A stretch of 37,462 bases of DNA from contig NZ_JAAKZZ010000014.1 in assembly GCF_011045075.1 (NCBI RefSeq), positions 1 to 37,462 of the forward strand, read 5' to 3'. Source of the DNA: Streptomyces boncukensis (GTDB taxonomy: Bacteria; Actinomycetota; Actinomycetes; Streptomycetales; Streptomycetaceae). A program made the position numbers and the translations under genes. The notes beneath the pieces are model-generated. The model was given only the letters and a program-made list of their open reading frames with translations. It searched no databases and was not told where the DNA came from. Positions 1 through 9,481 of this stretch are shown here, one piece after another (the first letter of the stretch is position 1; every line of letters starts with the position of its first letter).

Positions 1-746
1 CCCCCGGCCCCCGCATCCGATGGTGCGCCGTACCCCTCGGTGCGCTCGGGGCGCTGGTCGTCGGGCTGGTCGCCGCCGGGTGGCGCCCCCTGCTGGACCT
101 CGACAGCCGACTCGCCGCTCGGCTGCACACCGCCGCGCTGCGGCACCCCGCCTGGACGGACGCGAACCGGATCCTCACCGACTGGGTGTGGGACCCGTGG
201 ACGATGCGGCTGGTGCTCGCCGCGGCCGTCGGATGGCTGCTGTGGCACCGCGCCTGGCCCGCGGCGCTCTGGTGCGCGGGAACGGCCGCCGTTGCCGCGG
301 GCGTCCAGCAGGTGCTCAAGGCCGCGATCGGGCGGGACCGCCCCGGGTGGGAGCGCCCGGTGGACTCCGCGGAGTACGCGGCCATGCCGTCCGGGCACGC
401 GATGACGGCCGCGGTCACCTGTGTGCTGCTGCTGTGGCTGCTGCGCGGGCACGGGGTCCGCGGCGCCGTGTGGGGCGCCGCGGTCGCGGTGGCCGGGGTG
501 TCGGCGCTGGGAGTGGGCTTCACCCGCGTCTGGCTGGGCGTGCACTGGCCGACCGACGTCGCCGCGGGCACGCTGCTCGGGGCGGCCCTGGCGCTGGGCG
601 CGCTCGCGCTGTGGCCGCGCTACGCCTTGCGCGCCAGACCGCCGAAGACCGCCACCTCGTCCGGTTCGTCGAAGGGCAGGTTCTCCAGCCGCCACCGGGA
701 GCAGGACACGACGCCGGGCTCCACCAGCTCCAGCCCTTCGAAGTAG
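1..746 (+). CDS. PAP2-family phosphatase, 5' truncated by window edge
   Basis: The reading frame is open from base 3 with no start inside the window, so the N-terminus is missing. The protein is a multi-pass membrane phosphatase of the PAP2 (type 2 phosphatidic acid phosphatase) family, which hydrolyses lipid phosphates or pyrophosphates at the membrane face. The three family signatures are visible in order: KAAIGRDRP (KX6RP), PSGH, and TRVWLGVHWPTD (an SRX5HX3D variant with Thr in place of Ser), separated by hydrophobic helices. The last ~37 residues are Ser/Thr/Lys-rich and lie antisense to the C-terminus of the convergent methyltransferase, so this tail is probably not a conserved domain. 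The natural substrate cannot be told. Confidence 0.9.
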   Translation, partial: PGPRIRWCAVPLGALGALVVGLVAAGWRPLLDLDSRLAARLHTAALRHPAWTDANRILTDWVWDPWTMRLVLAAAVGWLLWHRAWPAALWCAGTAAVAAGVQQVLKAAIGRDRPGWERPVDSAEYAAMPSGHAMTAAVTCVLLLWLLRGHGVRGAVWGAAVAVAGVSALGVGFTRVWLGVHWPTDVAAGTLLGAALALGALALWPRYALRARPPKTATSSGSSKGRFSSRHREQDTTPGSTSSSPSK

Positions 747-1447
747 CCCGCTATCGCCTCCGGGCTGCGCGGCGTGTACGGCACGGCGCCGGACTTGGCG
801 TTGAAGCGGGCGATGGCCTCGACGTACGCCGGGTCGGTGTCGGCCCCGTCGTTGAGCCCCAGCCAGCTGCCGGGCGGCAGCGCGTCGAGGAGGCGGCGGA
901 CGATGGCGCGAGGCTCCTCGTCGTCGCCGACCAGGCCCAGGATGCCCATCAGCATCAGCCCGACGGGCCGGTCGAAGTCCAGCGTGCCGGCGGCCTGCCG
1001 CAGGATGCGGTCGGGGTCGCGCACATCGGCGTCGATATACGCGGTGGACCCCTGCGGGGTGCTGGTGAGCAGGGCGTGCGCGTGCGCGAGGACCAGCGGG
1101 TCGTTGTCGACGTAGACGACCCGGGACTCCGGGGCGACGCGCTGGGCGATCTCGTGGGTGTTGTCCACGGTGGGCAGGCCGGTGCCGATGTCCAGGAACT
1201 GCCGGATCCCGTCCTCCTGCGCGAGGTGCCGCACGACCCGGCCGATGAAGGCGCGGGAGTGGCGGGTGATGTCGACCATACCGGGAAAGACCGCGCAGAC
1301 GCCGTCGCCGGCCGCCCGGTCGACGGCGTAGTTGTCCTTCCCGCCCAGCAGGTAGTTCCAGATGCGTGCCGAGTGCGGCACGGTGGTGTCGATCCCGGGC
1401 GGCGCCTTCTCCTGGAGGGCCGGTCGGTCCGGCCGGTCGTCCGTCAT
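620..1447 (-). CDS. DUF574-type SAM-dependent methyltransferase
   Basis: This 275-residue protein matches the actinobacterial SAM-dependent methyltransferase family once called DUF574 (Methyltransf_19). It has the N-terminal SARIWNYLLGGKDNYAVDR block, the SAM-binding motif FLDIGTGLPT, the acidic loop VVYVDNDPLVLAHA and the late motif GLMLMGILG. Streptomyces genomes carry many paralogues and their substrates are mostly unknown. The ATG at 1445-1447 was chosen because a purine-rich AGGGGGA site lies a few bases upstream; the longer open frame before it looks non-coding. Its 3' end overlaps the convergent PAP2 gene by 127 bases. The family call is secure; the role is not. Confidence 0.9.
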   Translation of the reverse strand: MTDDRPDRPALQEKAPPGIDTTVPHSARIWNYLLGGKDNYAVDRAAGDGVCAVFPGMVDITRHSRAFIGRVVRHLAQEDGIRQFLDIGTGLPTVDNTHEIAQRVAPESRVVYVDNDPLVLAHAHALLTSTPQGSTAYIDADVRDPDRILRQAAGTLDFDRPVGLMLMGILGLVGDDEEPRAIVRRLLDALPPGSWLGLNDGADTDPAYVEAIARFNAKSGAVPYTPRSPEAIAGYFEGLELVEPGVVSCSRWRLENLPFDEPDEVAVFGGLARKA

Positions 1448-1475
1448 CGGTCCCCCTGCCGTCTGTCTGCCATGG

Positions 1476-1503
1476 TTCGCCCTTCGCCCTTCGTCCTTCG
1501 CAC
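1476..1503 (+). repeat. Four tandem 7-bp repeats in a divergent promoter region
   Basis: Between the methyltransferase (minus) and the HAD gene (plus) are four head-to-tail heptamers: TTCGCCC, TTCGCCC, TTCGTCC, TTCGCAC. They lie 29-56 bases upstream of the methyltransferase start codon, where a regulator could bind or replication slippage could act. No function can be assigned from sequence. Confidence 0.6.
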
Positions 1504-1657
1504 CGCCGTCGCGGTCGGCTCCTCGGCCCTCAACGTATCCCCTGCCGGGCGCCGTACGGGATGCCGGTGCGGAGGTCGGGCACGGAAGTCCGGTTCCGGC
1601 CGCCGCTGCCGAACTCCCGGTTCCGGGGACGGCCTTCGGGCGTGGAATACTTTGATC

Positions 1658-2377
1658 ATGAACAGTACGGCAGACGGCTCCGGCGGGTGCGCGGGCGTCA
1701 TGTTCGACTTCTCGGGAACCCTGTTCCGCGTCGAGCCCGCGACGAGCTGGCTGGGCGCCGTGCTGGACGCCGCGGGGATCGCGCTGCCCGGTGCGGAGTT
1801 CGCGCGCTGCGCCGAGCGGCTGGAGGCAGCCGGTGCCCTGCCCGGCGGGCCCCCGCCGCGGACCGTCCCGGAGGAGCTGCGCGAGCTGTGGGCCGTACGC
1901 GACCGCAGCGCGGCGGAGCACCGCGCCGCGTACACCGGCGCCGCCCGCCAGGTCCCCCTTCCGCACCCGGACCTCTACGACGCGCTGTACGAGCGCCATA
2001 TGGCGCCGGGGGCCTGGCAGCCGTACCCGGACGCGTCCGAGGTGCTGCGGGAGCTCGGTGAGCGCGGCGTACCGGTGGCGGTGGTGAGCAACATCGGGTG
2101 GGACCTGCGGCCGGTGTTCCGCGCGCACGGTCTGGACGCGGCGGTGCACACCTACGTGCTGTCGTACGAGCACGGGGTGCAGAAGCCGGACGCCCGGCTG
2201 TTCCGCATCGCCTGCGACAAGCTGGGGCTGGCCCCGGAGCGCGTGCTGATGGTCGGTGACGACGAGCGGGCGGACGGCGGGGCCGCCCGGCTCGGCTGCG
2301 CGTTCCACGCGGTGCGCCATCTGCCCGTCGCCGAGCGGCCCAACGGGCTGCGGCCGGTGCTCGGCCGCGTGGGATAG
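1658..2377 (+). CDS. HAD-superfamily hydrolase with DFSGT motif
   Basis: A 239-residue cytoplasmic HAD-IA-like protein. Motif I is D17-F-S-G-T21, motif II has S144 (VVSNIGWD), motif III is K176 (QKPD), and motif IV is G200-D-D-E-R-A-D206. The second Asp of the usual DxD is Ser19; classical HAD phosphatases use that Asp as general acid, so the reaction may differ or be slow. The ATG at 1658 is used here. An in-frame ATG at 1700 would still keep motif I and cannot be excluded, and no strong Shine-Dalgarno precedes either. A TACTTT -10-like hexamer ends four bases before the first ATG. A hairpin follows the stop codon. Confidence 0.88.
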   Translation: MNSTADGSGGCAGVMFDFSGTLFRVEPATSWLGAVLDAAGIALPGAEFARCAERLEAAGALPGGPPPRTVPEELRELWAVRDRSAAEHRAAYTGAARQVPLPHPDLYDALYERHMAPGAWQPYPDASEVLRELGERGVPVAVVSNIGWDLRPVFRAHGLDAAVHTYVLSYEHGVQKPDARLFRIACDKLGLAPERVLMVGDDERADGGAARLGCAFHAVRHLPVAERPNGLRPVLGRVG

Positions 2378-2396
2378 CCTGACCGGAGTATGCGGT

Positions 2397-2437
2397 GCCG
2401 GTACCGGGGCGATCCCCCGCGTCACCCCGGTACCGGC
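2397..2437 (+). terminator. Hairpin downstream of the HAD gene
   Basis: A perfect 13-bp inverted repeat (GCCGGTACCGGGG and its complement) encloses a 15-base loop, starting 20 bases after the HAD stop codon. There is no U-run, as is common in Streptomyces. Strong pairing and position support a terminator or mRNA-stabilising hairpin. Confidence 0.6.
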
Positions 2438-2497
2438 CGTTGCGCCGGGCGCACTCCGCACATCGGCGGAACGGCACCCGAAGTCGTGCTGAGTATA

Positions 2498-2516
2498 TTG
2501 GCTGCGGGCCAGTCAA
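2498..2516. promoter_or_regulatory. Candidate TetR operator
   Basis: The arms TTGGCTG and CAGTCAA (6 of 7 positions pair) flank a 5-base centre just upstream of the TetR-family start codon at 2532. A TATATT -10-like hexamer overlaps the left arm. Autoregulation through this site is an inference from position and symmetry. Confidence 0.35.
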
Positions 2517-2531
2517 CGCAGGAGTTACAGC

Positions 2532-3230
2532 ATGTCCCCCCGGAGCGCATCGGTCAATGAAGAGTTGCGCCGACGCTCGCGCGAACGTCTCCTCCAAGCG
2601 ACCGTCGAGCTGGTGGCAGAACGCGGCTACGACGCGACGACGCTCGGGGACATCGCGGATCGCGCGGGGTCGGCGCGCGGCCTGATCTCGTACTACTTCC
2701 CGGGCAAGCGGCAGCTCTTCCAGTCGGCGGTGCACCGTCTGATGCATCTGACGGTGGCCGAGTCGCTGGCGAGGGGGCCGGTGCCGGAAGGAACGGACGA
2801 AGGGCAGGAGTTGCTCGCCCGCGTCATCGACGCGATTCTGGGCCTGGCGCGCGACCAGCCCGTTCTCATGCGCGCCCACATGGCGGGGATCCTCCAGCAG
2901 GAGGGTTTCGTCCAGTGCGACCAGCAGCAGCGGCTGGCGGCGCTGCTGCACGCGACGGTGCGGCGCTACGGCTCGCCGGACCCGGACACCGACTACCCGC
3001 TGCTGCGCGCCCTGCTGATGGGGGCCGTCGTCGCGGTGCTGCTGCCGGGCGCCCCCATGCCGCTGGAGCGGCTGCGCGCCGAGCTGTTCACGCGCTACGG
3101 GCTGAAGTGGGAGATGGGCGCGCCGCCGGGCGAACCTCCGTGCGACGGGACGCCGGCGCCGGTGCTGGGGCGCCTCACCGGCGGGCGTGCCGCGGGGCCA
3201 GATAGCCCTCGTCACGGGCGCTCGCGATGA
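2532..3230 (+). CDS. TetR/AcrR-family transcriptional regulator
   Basis: A 232-residue regulator. The N-terminal helix-turn-helix domain (about residues 15-62) carries the TetR pattern LLQATVELVAERGYDATTL, followed by IADRAG, GLISYYFPGKRQLF. The remainder is a helical ligand-binding domain with no recognisable ligand class. The ATG at 2532 follows AGGAG with 7 bases spacing. A near-palindrome lies immediately upstream. The last 18 codons run antisense into the convergent DUF6214-like gene (56-base overlap), and that Pro/Gly/Arg-rich tail is probably unstructured. Targets could be its own promoter or near neighbours; nothing shows which. Confidence 0.9.
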   Translation: MSPRSASVNEELRRRSRERLLQATVELVAERGYDATTLGDIADRAGSARGLISYYFPGKRQLFQSAVHRLMHLTVAESLARGPVPEGTDEGQELLARVIDAILGLARDQPVLMRAHMAGILQQEGFVQCDQQQRLAALLHATVRRYGSPDPDTDYPLLRALLMGAVVAVLLPGAPMPLERLRAELFTRYGLKWEMGAPPGEPPCDGTPAPVLGRLTGGRAAGPDSPRHGRSR

Positions 3231-3801
3231 TCCTGAGGGACTTCCGGCGGCTCCGCCCCGTCGCGCACATCACGGCGAGCACCGGGTCGCGTCCCTCCTC
3301 CTGAGCGGCCAGGTATGCCTCGGCCGCCACCCGCCGGCCCGCGACACCACGCGGCCAGGCGGGCCGGGCCCGGCGCTTGCCGGGCTGCTCCGGCACGGCG
3401 GCGCACCCTTCGGGAGAGGAGCGCAACCCGGCGGGCTTCCCCGTGAACCCGGCGGCGTGCCGTTCGAGGACGACCCGGCAGGCGTCCTCCAGGGGCTCGT
3501 CGATCCAGGTCGCCAGGGTGGCGAAGCCGTGCAGGGGCAGCGGGGGGTCGGCGCGCATCTCCTCGATGACGATGCGGCCGTCCGCGACCGCCGCCAGGAC
3601 GTCGATCCGGGCGCCGTCCGCGAAGGTCAGCCGCACGTTGAACCAGGGCGGCAGCAGCTCGGTGACGGACTCCCCGCGGCTCTCCCCGGCCGGGTCCGGG
3701 GCGCCGGTGCCGTATCCCTGGAGCTCCCACAGCGGCCACACCGACACGGAGCCGTGCGGCCCGTACCGGCCGTTCGAGGAGAAAACGGAACTTTCCGACA
3801 C
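3175..3801 (-). CDS. DUF6214-like conserved actinobacterial protein
   Basis: A 208-residue soluble protein without a known catalytic motif. It contains WPLWELQGYGTGAPD near the N-terminus, a central PPWFNVRLTFADGARIDVLA segment, and a basic C-terminus with GRSRRKSLRIIASARDEG that resembles a small helix-turn-helix. From memory this layout matches the Streptomyces family DUF6214; a profile search would settle it. The GTG at 3799-3801 was chosen because the frame upstream has no protein-like composition and a G-rich stretch precedes it. It is divergent from the oxidoreductase gene and convergent with the TetR gene. Function unknown. Confidence 0.8.
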   Translation of the reverse strand: MSESSVFSSNGRYGPHGSVSVWPLWELQGYGTGAPDPAGESRGESVTELLPPWFNVRLTFADGARIDVLAAVADGRIVIEEMRADPPLPLHGFATLATWIDEPLEDACRVVLERHAAGFTGKPAGLRSSPEGCAAVPEQPGKRRARPAWPRGVAGRRVAAEAYLAAQEEGRDPVLAVMCATGRSRRKSLRIIASARDEGYLAPRHARR

Positions 3802-3856
3802 GGGCCGAACGGTACCCCCCGCCGCCCCGCGCGCACCGCGCGGCACGCGCCGGGAA

Positions 3857-3870
3857 GGGTGCGCGCACCC
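3857..3870. repeat. Perfect 14-bp palindrome GGGTGCGCGCACCC
   Basis: It lies in the 151-bp divergent region between the DUF6214-like gene and the oxidoreductase gene, 56 bp from one start codon and 83 bp from the other. This is a plausible operator position, but GC-rich palindromes occur by chance at this base composition. Confidence 0.35.
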
Positions 3871-3952
3871 CCGAATGCCCGGCCGTGCGCGCATCTCCCG
3901 CGCGGCCGCCTCCGGTGCGATCCTGGAACTCCCGGTGGGAAGGAGCACTGCC

Positions 3953-5362
<1,410 letters not shown>

Positions 5363-5489
5363 CCTCGCCGCCGCACCCCGACAGGCCGTATGACCTGCGG
5401 TAACGCCTGCCATATGGGCCCGTTGTCAGTGCCGGAGTGCAGACTGATCGCCACCTCACGACAACGACGTCCGCAAGGCGGTGGCACAT

Positions 5490-6599
5490 ATGCCCGAGGT
5501 ATTGCTGGCGGTCGGCACGCGCAAGGGGCTCTTCCTCGCGCGGCGGCCGGTCGGAGAGCGGCAGAGGCCGGGCTGGGAGTTCACAGGCCCGCACTTCACG
5601 GCCCAGGCGGTGTACTCGGTGGGGATCGACAGGAGGCGCCCCGGCACTCCCCGGCTGCTGGCGGGCGGGGACAGCACGCACTGGGGCCCGTCGGTCTTCC
5701 ACTCGGACGACCTGGGCGCGACCTGGACGGAGCCGAAGCAGCCGCCGGTCAGATATCCGGAGGACACCGGCACGTCCCTGGAGCGGGTCTGGCAGCTGCA
5801 GCCGGGCGGCGCCTCCGAGCCCGGCGTGGTGTACGCCGGCACGGAGCCGGGCGGGCTGTTCCGGTCGGAGGACGGCGGGGAGTCCTTCGCGCTGGTGCGC
5901 GCGCTGTGGGAGCACCCCACGCGCGCCGGGTGGGAGCCGGGCTTCGGCGGCCTGGGGCTGCACAGCGTCCTGGTGGACCCGCGGGACGCGCGGTCGGTGA
6001 CGATCGCCGTGTCCACCGGCGGCGTGTACCGCACGGCGGACGGGGGAGCGAGCTGGGAGCCGTCCAACCGGGGCGTCTCGGCCGTCTTCCTGCCGGAGAG
6101 CCAGCGCTATCCGGAGTACGGCCAGTGCGTGCACAAGATCGCCCGGGACGCGGCAGACCCGGACCGGCTCTACCTGCAAAACCACTGGGGCGTCTTCCGC
6201 AGCGACGACAACGCGGCGAGCTGGGCCTCCATCGGGGACAGCCTGCCCTCGGACTTCGGCTTCCCCGTCGCGGCCCACCCCCGGCGCGGCGGCGTCGCGT
6301 ACGTCTTCCCGCTCAACGCGGACTCCGACCGGGTGCCGGCCGGGCGCCGCTGCCGGGTGCACCGCACCGAGGACGCGGGCGCGAGCTGGCAGGCGCTGAG
6401 CGCGGGGCTGCCCGAGGACGCGCACTACGGGCCGGTGCTGCGGGACGCCCTGTGGACCGACGACGCCGATCCCGCGGGCATCTACTTCGGCAACCGCAAC
6501 GGAGAGGTGTTCGCCAGCGCCGACGAGGGCGAGACGTGGCAGCAGCTCGCCGCGCACCTGCCGGACGTGCTGTGCGTGCGGGCCGCGGTGATCGACTGA
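5490..6599 (+). CDS. BNR/Asp-box beta-propeller protein
   Basis: A 369-residue protein of the WD40/YVTN/BNR-like repeat (sialidase-like propeller) superfamily. Six Asp-box-like motifs are visible: SDDLGATW, SEDGGESF, TADGGASW, SDDNAASW, TEDAGASW and SADEGETW, one per presumed blade. It has no signal peptide or membrane segment, so it should be cytoplasmic. Sialidase catalytic residues are not evident, so hydrolase activity should not be assumed. The ATG at 5490 follows AAGGCG with a 9-base spacing; a GTG nine bases earlier is in frame but worse placed. Relatives are annotated exo-alpha-sialidase or PSII assembly factor-like purely by fold. Confidence 0.85.
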   Translation: MPEVLLAVGTRKGLFLARRPVGERQRPGWEFTGPHFTAQAVYSVGIDRRRPGTPRLLAGGDSTHWGPSVFHSDDLGATWTEPKQPPVRYPEDTGTSLERVWQLQPGGASEPGVVYAGTEPGGLFRSEDGGESFALVRALWEHPTRAGWEPGFGGLGLHSVLVDPRDARSVTIAVSTGGVYRTADGGASWEPSNRGVSAVFLPESQRYPEYGQCVHKIARDAADPDRLYLQNHWGVFRSDDNAASWASIGDSLPSDFGFPVAAHPRRGGVAYVFPLNADSDRVPAGRRCRVHRTEDAGASWQALSAGLPEDAHYGPVLRDALWTDDADPAGIYFGNRNGEVFASADEGETWQQLAAHLPDVLCVRAAVID

Positions 6600-6624
6600 C
6601 GGGGCTCGGCTGAGCCAGTAGAGT
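6596..6624 (+). promoter_or_regulatory. Candidate promoter giving a near-leaderless ung transcript
   Basis: CTGACG, a 17-base spacer and TAGAGT match the vegetative -35/-10 pattern. The expected start of transcription (6630-6633) coincides with the GTG start codon at 6633, and that start has no Shine-Dalgarno, consistent with leaderless mRNA. Confidence 0.45.
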
Positions 6625-6632
6625 GACGGCTC

Positions 6633-7310
6633 GTGGCTGCACGACCGTTGAACGAAATCGTCGAATCAGGCTGGGCCGAAGCACTGGAGCCGGTCGCTGA
6701 ACGCGTCGCCGCGATGGGCGACTTCCTCCGCGCCGAGATCGCGGCAGGCAGAACGTACCTACCCGCCGGGGCGAATGTGCTGCGCGCGTTCCAGCAGCCC
6801 TTCGACGAGGTGCGGGTGCTGATCGTCGGGCAGGATCCGTATCCGACTCCCGGCCACGCGGTGGGGCTGTCGTTCTCCGTCGCGCCCGAGGTGCGCCCGC
6901 TGCCCGGAAGTCTGGAGAACATCTTCCGCGAGATGCACGACGACCTCGGGCTGCCCCGCCCCTCCAACGGCGATCTGACCCCGTGGACCCGGCAGGGCGT
7001 CCTGCTGCTCAACAGGGCGCTCACCACGGCTCCCCGCAAGCCGGCCGCGCACCGGGGCAAGGGCTGGGAGGAGGTCACCGAGCAGGCGATCCGGGCGCTC
7101 GCGGCGCGCGGCAAGCCGCTGGTGTCCGTGCTGTGGGGCCGGGACGCGCGCAATCTGCGCCCGATGCTGGGCGCCCTGCCCTCGGTGGAGTCCTCGCACC
7201 CCTCCCCGATGTCGGCGGACCGCGGCTTCTTCGGCTCCCGCCCGTTCAGCCGCGTCAACGACCTGCTGGCGCAGCAGGGCGCGGGCCCCGTGGACTGGCG
7301 CCTGCCGTGA
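6633..7310 (+). CDS. ung: Uracil-DNA glycosylase (family 1)
   Basis: A 225-residue UNG that removes uracil from DNA to begin base-excision repair. The water-activating loop GQDPYP is at residues 66-71 (catalytic Asp68), and the minor-groove intercalation motif HPSP is at 189-192 (His189), followed by the family ending [16 protein letters not shown]. The uracil-recognition segment reads LLLNRALTT where many UNGs have LLLNTVLTV. Length is normal for bacterial UNG. The stop overlaps the GTG of the next gene (GTGA), implying translational coupling to the kinase, an unusual pairing of DNA repair with amino-sugar metabolism. Confidence 0.96.
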   Translation: MAARPLNEIVESGWAEALEPVAERVAAMGDFLRAEIAAGRTYLPAGANVLRAFQQPFDEVRVLIVGQDPYPTPGHAVGLSFSVAPEVRPLPGSLENIFREMHDDLGLPRPSNGDLTPWTRQGVLLLNRALTTAPRKPAAHRGKGWEEVTEQAIRALAARGKPLVSVLWGRDARNLRPMLGALPSVESSHPSPMSADRGFFGSRPFSRVNDLLAQQGAGPVDWRLP

Positions 7311-8296
7311 GGACCGGATCCTGGGTGCTCGGAGTCGACTCCGGAGGATCCGGGATCCGGGCCGCCCTCGCGCCCGCGGACGCGCCCGGCGGCGGGCCCG
7401 CCGCGTCCGTGGCGGCGGAGCCGGTGCGAACGGGCCCCAGCGGCATCGACCCGGAGCACATGGCGGAGCGGCTGGCGCCCGCCGTGCGCACCCTGCTCGC
7501 CGAGACCGGCGCTTCCGGGGTCGACGCCGCCTGTGTCGGGGCCGCCGGGATGGCGACGCTGGGCGACGGGCTGCGCGCCGAGCTGCCCGGGTTTCTGCGG
7601 GAGACGTTCGGTGTGCGCCGGCTGGCGCTGGCCGCCGACGGGGTCACGGCGTACGCGGGCGCGCTGGGTGAACGGCCGGGCGCCGTTGTCGTGGCGGGCA
7701 CCGGGGCGATCGCCCTGGGCACGGATCTGCGGGCCTGGCGGCGCGCGGACGGCTGGGGCCATCTGCTGGGCGACTGCGGCAGCGGCGCGTGGATCGGACA
7801 GGCCGGGCTGGAGGCCGCGATGCGCGCGTACGACGGCCGCGACGGAGGGTCGCAGCCGCTGCGGACCCGCGCCGAGCAGGTCTTCGGTACGCCGCTGCAC
7901 GCCCTCCCCGGGAAGCTCTATCCGCGCCCGGACCGCCCCGCCGTGCTGGCCTCCTTCGCGCCGGAGGTGGGCCGGTGCGCACCCCGGGACCCGGTGGCTG
8001 CGGGCATTCTGCGCAGCGCGGCGCGGGAGATCGCACGGAGCGCCGCAGCGGTGTGCCCGGAGCCGTCGGCGGACGGCACGGAACCGGCCCTGGCGCTCAC
8101 CGGCGGGCTGTTCCGCATGGGCGCGACGCTCACCGGCCCGGTGGGCGAGGAGTTGGCCGCGCGGCTGCCGCGGGCGCGCCTCGTCGATGCGGCGGGGGAC
8201 CCGCTCCAGGGAGCGGTGGCCGTCGCCGCGCGGCTGGCCGCCGGAAGCCTCGCGCTGCCCGCGGACCCGGCGCTGCTCCGCCTGGTGGGAGCCTGA
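7307..8296 (+). CDS. BadF/BadG-type N-acetylglucosamine kinase
   Basis: A 329-residue ASKHA-fold kinase of the BadF/BadG/BcrA/BcrD ATPase family, most often annotated N-acetylglucosamine kinase in actinobacteria. The phosphate-1 motif [14 protein letters not shown] lies at the N-terminus, phosphate-2 reads [14 protein letters not shown], and the lobe-hinge motif is [10 protein letters not shown]. The adenosine-binding segment ALTGGLF lies near residue 265. BadF-type benzoyl-CoA reductase activators carry cluster-binding cysteines that are not evident here, which favours sugar kinase. The GTG at 7307 overlaps the ung stop. GlcNAc is the likely but unproved substrate. Confidence 0.88.
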   Translation: MRTGSWVLGVDSGGSGIRAALAPADAPGGGPAASVAAEPVRTGPSGIDPEHMAERLAPAVRTLLAETGASGVDAACVGAAGMATLGDGLRAELPGFLRETFGVRRLALAADGVTAYAGALGERPGAVVVAGTGAIALGTDLRAWRRADGWGHLLGDCGSGAWIGQAGLEAAMRAYDGRDGGSQPLRTRAEQVFGTPLHALPGKLYPRPDRPAVLASFAPEVGRCAPRDPVAAGILRSAAREIARSAAAVCPEPSADGTEPALALTGGLFRMGATLTGPVGEELAARLPRARLVDAAGDPLQGAVAVAARLAAGSLALPADPALLRLVGA

Positions 8297-8297
8297 C

Positions 8298-8320
8298 GCC
8301 CCGCCGGGCGCGGACGGGGC
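8298..8320 (+). terminator. Short hairpin after the kinase gene
   Basis: GCCCCG and CGGGGC form a 6-bp stem around an 11-base loop, beginning two bases after the stop codon. No U-run follows. Weak evidence for a terminator. Confidence 0.35.
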
Positions 8321-8462
8321 GAAAGGATCGCGGCCGTCCCGGGCAGCGTTTAACAGAGTCCGACAAAAGCGTTCAGGCTATCCGCTGGGCGAATCGGGAC
8401 ATTTACGTCTGGTCTCCCCCACCCGAACAGCCGGGCTCCTCAAGGCATTAACATGCGGGCGC

Positions 8463-9401
8463 ATGAGCTCCCCCACAGGGCCTGACAAGGGTCTGCCCGT
8501 ACGAATGCCGCGTCCACGCCAGCCCGGACGGCACCGCCGACCGGAGCCCGTCGTCGCGCCCGAGAACGCGCCCGCGCTGGTGCTGGCCGTTCCCGGCACG
8601 CCGTCCACCACCACGCGCAGCGTCGCCGAGGAGACGCTGAGCATCGCCCGCTCCGAGCTCCCCGGGCTCGACGCGCGGGTGGGTTTCCTGGACGGTGACG
8701 ACGAGGAGTTCCCGTCGATCGGTGCGGCGCTCACACAGGCGGTGGAAGAGCGCGCCACCCGGCAGCAGCCGGCCGGCGAGGTGAACGGCCGGGGGGCGCC
8801 GGGCGCGGGCGGGGACGAGGAGCTGCCCGCCGTCGTGATCCCGCTGCTCGCCGGTCCCGACGCCGCACTGATGCGGCGCATCCGCCAGGAGGTGCTGAAC
8901 AGCGCCACCGGCGCCGAAGTGACGGATGTGCTCGGCCCGCACCCGCTGCTCGCCGAGGCGGTGCATGTGCGGCTGTCCGAGGCCGGGCTCGCGCGCGCCG
9001 ACCGGGCGCGGCTGTTCACCGTCGCGACGGCGGCCGACGGCATCATCCTGGCCACCATCGGCGGTGAGGAGGCGGTCCAGGCCGCCGGTATCACCGGGAT
9101 GCTCCTGGCCGCCCGGCTGGCCGTGCCGGTGCTCGCCACCGGTCTCGACGAGGAGGGCGCCGTCGCGCGCACGGCCGAACAGCTGCACGGCTCGGGCTCG
9201 CAGCAGCTCGCGGTGGCGCCGTGCCTGATCGGCCCGGAGATCGCGGACGGGCTGCTTCAGGCCGCAGCACGGGAGGCGGGCTGCTCGGCGGCCGAACCGC
9301 TCGGCGCGTACCCGGCGGTGGGGAAGCTGGTGGCCTCGACCTTCGCCGCGAAGATCGGCCTCGGACAGCAGCAGGCGCAGCAGGGCACGCCCGCGCGCTG
9401 A
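8463..9401 (+). CDS. CbiX/SirB-like protein lacking the canonical catalytic motif
   Basis: A 312-residue protein with the two-lobed chelatase layout of the sirohydrochlorin cobalto-/ferrochelatase (CbiX) family. The second lobe holds TDVLGPHPLLAEAVHVRLSEAG and the first begins with a hydrophobic strand, ALVLAVPGTPSTTTRS. Active CbiX proteins read roughly AHGSR at that strand end, providing a catalytic or metal-binding His; here it is VPGTPS, so chelatase activity is doubtful. An Arg/Pro-rich 35-residue leader precedes the domain. The ATG at 8463 has no clear Shine-Dalgarno; a TAACAT hexamer at 8449-8454 could drive near-leaderless transcription. No cobalamin or siroheme gene is adjacent. Confidence 0.8.
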   Translation: MSSPTGPDKGLPVRMPRPRQPGRHRRPEPVVAPENAPALVLAVPGTPSTTTRSVAEETLSIARSELPGLDARVGFLDGDDEEFPSIGAALTQAVEERATRQQPAGEVNGRGAPGAGGDEELPAVVIPLLAGPDAALMRRIRQEVLNSATGAEVTDVLGPHPLLAEAVHVRLSEAGLARADRARLFTVATAADGIILATIGGEEAVQAAGITGMLLAARLAVPVLATGLDEEGAVARTAEQLHGSGSQQLAVAPCLIGPEIADGLLQAAAREAGCSAAEPLGAYPAVGKLVASTFAAKIGLGQQQAQQGTPAR

Positions 9402-9481
9402 GCTGAGCTGCCGCTCCGGCACGGTGCACAGCTCCTGCCCCCGGCCCGGCACCGGTCCCCCTCAGGGGCCGCACCGTCCGC

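Noticed and set aside
20..2377. A 785-codon plus-strand open frame spanning the left end
   Set aside because: Only its last third (from 1658) is protein-like, the HAD hydrolase. The rest is antisense to the DUF574 methyltransferase in a GC-rich genome.
5490..6599. Annotation as an active sialidase
   Set aside because: Asp boxes alone mark the fold; sialidase Arg triad, Tyr and Asp catalytic residues could not be identified.
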